A model generated the notes under the pieces. It did no database searches and had not been told where the DNA came from. It was given only the letters and a program-made list of their open reading frames with translations. Source: an uncultured Bacilli bacterium (lineage in GTDB: Bacteria > Bacillota_I > Bacilli_A > RF39 > UBA660). From it: 21,531 nt of DNA. How positions within the stretch are numbered: the first letter of the stretch is position 1; every line of letters begins with the position of its first letter. The stretch covers positions 1 through 21,531 of the forward strand of contig CANRCS010000007.1 in the NCBI GenBank assembly GCA_947629195.1, read 5' to 3'. The position numbers were made by a program, and so were the translations under genes. Shown here piece by piece: positions 20,697 through 21,531 of this stretch.

Positions 20697-21531
20697 TATC
20701 TTTTTTTCCTTTCAATGCATTTTTAATTTTAGCAATTATTCCATATTTAGATTTAGGATTATTTTCTATTGCTATATTGTAAACATCTAATACTCTTTCA
20801 GCAAAATATTTAGATGAATATTCTTCAGAATTTCTTCTTGCTTGTAATGACATTCTTTTTAATTCTTTTGGGTTTTCTATTAAATATTCAACATCATTTT
20901 TATATTGTCTTTTATTCTTAAATATTTTCCCATTTAAATCATCGATAACAACATTATTAAAACTTTCATCATCAATACATAATGGCACTTTAGATGCTGC
21001 CATTGCTTCAATAACAGTAAGTCCTTGTGTTTCTGTTGTTGATGCTGTTGCAAAAGCAGAAGCTAATTGATAATAAATAGGAACATTTTCCCATGGTACT
21101 TTTCCTGTAAATATTACATTGTCTTCAATTTTTAATTTTTGAGCCATTGCTTTATATTTATCAGCATCTGGTCCATCACCAACAATCATTAATTTACAAT
21201 TAGAATATTTTTTAACTAAATCTTTTTGAGCATCGATTAAAAATTCAACATTTTTTTCTTGAGCAAGCCTTCCGACAAATAATATTACAAAATCATTATC
21301 TTTAATATTGTATTGTTCTCTATATTTATTAATCATAGTCTTACTATATTTTTCTTTATAAAATCTTTCTATTTCAATACCTGTTGGTATTATGTGAACA
21401 TTTCTTGCAACTTTATATTTTTCTTTAAATAAATCATATGTCTTTTTAGTAGGAACAATAAGTTCTGAAATTGTTTTATCACAATAAAATAATGTTAAAT
21501 ATTCTACTATTTTTTTACTTGCATGATTAAA
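20689..21531 (-). CDS. Family-4 (GT-B) glycosyltransferase, probably diacylglycerol glucosyltransferase; 5' end outside the window
   Basis: The frame is open to the right edge (position 21531) and gives the last 280 residues; an internal ATG at 21334-21336 is not the start because the upstream 65 codons are clearly coding. Those encode ISELIVPTKKTYDLF and HIIPTGIEIERF, the end of the acceptor domain and linker of GT4 enzymes. Then come GRLAQEKNVEFLIDA, LMIVGDGPDADKY, NVIFTGKVPWENVPIYYQ and ETQGLTVIEAMAA, which contains the E-x7-E nucleotide-sugar motif. The ETQGLT form is typical of 1,2-diacylglycerol 3-glucosyltransferases, such as those of Acholeplasma and streptococci, which make glucolipids for membranes and lipoteichoic acid anchors. 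The acceptor is inferred, not shown. It overlaps tpiA by 8 bases. Confidence 0.8.
   Translation of the reverse strand, partial: FNHASKKIVEYLTLFYCDKTISELIVPTKKTYDLFKEKYKVARNVHIIPTGIEIERFYKEKYSKTMINKYREQYNIKDNDFVILFVGRLAQEKNVEFLIDAQKDLVKKYSNCKLMIVGDGPDADKYKAMAQKLKIEDNVIFTGKVPWENVPIYYQLASAFATASTTETQGLTVIEAMAASKVPLCIDDESFNNVVIDDLNGKIFKNKRQYKNDVEYLIENPKELKRMSLQARRNSEEYSSKYFAERVLDVYNIAIENNPKSKYGIIAKIKNALKGKKDNE

Noticed and set aside
21334..21336. Glycosyltransferase start at the internal ATG.
   Set aside because: The frame stays open to the window edge and the upstream 65 codons encode recognisable GT4 sequence (VPTKKTYDLF, IIPTGIEIERF).
1..21531. tRNA or rRNA genes, CRISPR arrays, insertion sequences, integrase or attachment sites.
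   Set aside because: No cloverleaf-like or rRNA-like sequence, no regularly spaced repeats, no transposase or recombinase frame and no flanking direct repeats were seen.
1..21531. Mycoplasma-type code (TGA = Trp), suggested by low G+C and an Acholeplasma-like glycosyltransferase.
   Set aside because: Trp is encoded by TGG where checked, the capA-like gene ends in TGA, and MurD, FemAB and Spo0A indicate a walled, sporulation-type Firmicute.

Overview
The window is AT-rich (most of it roughly 25-30% G+C). It uses the standard bacterial code: TGA serves as a stop (the capA-like gene) and no essential gene has an internal TGA. It encodes a complete-looking low-GC Firmicutes core: MurD and a FemAB-type transferase (so a peptidoglycan wall), Spo0A (so a sporulating lineage or a recent descendant of one), a SipW-type signal peptidase with TasA-like exported proteins, and a glycolipid-type glycosyltransferase. 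My inference is an uncultured gut-type Bacilli lineage (RF39/Erysipelotrichia-like). Genus cannot be read from the sequence.

Layout. (1) 1-6349, minus strand: murD, eno, secG, rnr, a capA-like phosphoesterase and the start of smpB. This is the familiar eno-secG-rnr-smpB cluster with murD in front and a capA-like gene inserted. (2) 6449-7717, plus strand: a single FemAB-family gene, divergent from murD through overlapping promoters and closed by a bidirectional terminator. (3) 7749-9679, minus strand: an exported-fibre type operon, with a TasA-like protein, then a hairpin that may attenuate transcription, then a second TasA-like membrane-anchored protein and a SipW-type signal peptidase. (4) 9772-14399, minus strand: the str operon, rpsL-rpsG-fusA then tuf, with a consensus promoter before rpsL and a separate promoter and terminator for tuf. 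(5) 14425-16170, minus strand: a large surface protein combining a TasA-like N-terminal module with a C-terminal domain of lectin-like layout. Its last ~55 codons are abruptly GC-rich, and its promoter carries a run of eight G in the -35/-10 spacer. (6) 16171-21531, minus strand: gpmI preceded by a DUF4143-type ATPase with a perfect-consensus promoter, spo0A with an 0A box and strong terminator, a divergent tpiA, and the 3' part of a family-4 glycosyltransferase gene.

The most interesting system is in regions 3 and 5. SipW probably matures at least the first TasA-like protein and possibly the other two. The largest of these appears built to vary in two ways: on/off or level switching through the poly-G promoter, and sequence exchange or hypermutation of its C-terminal tip. 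No reverse transcriptase, template repeat or invertase lies in the window, so the second point is a hypothesis. The rest is housekeeping, with some unusual residues worth checking (S12 Pro-to-Ile, a divergent triosephosphate isomerase, a degenerate ATPase).
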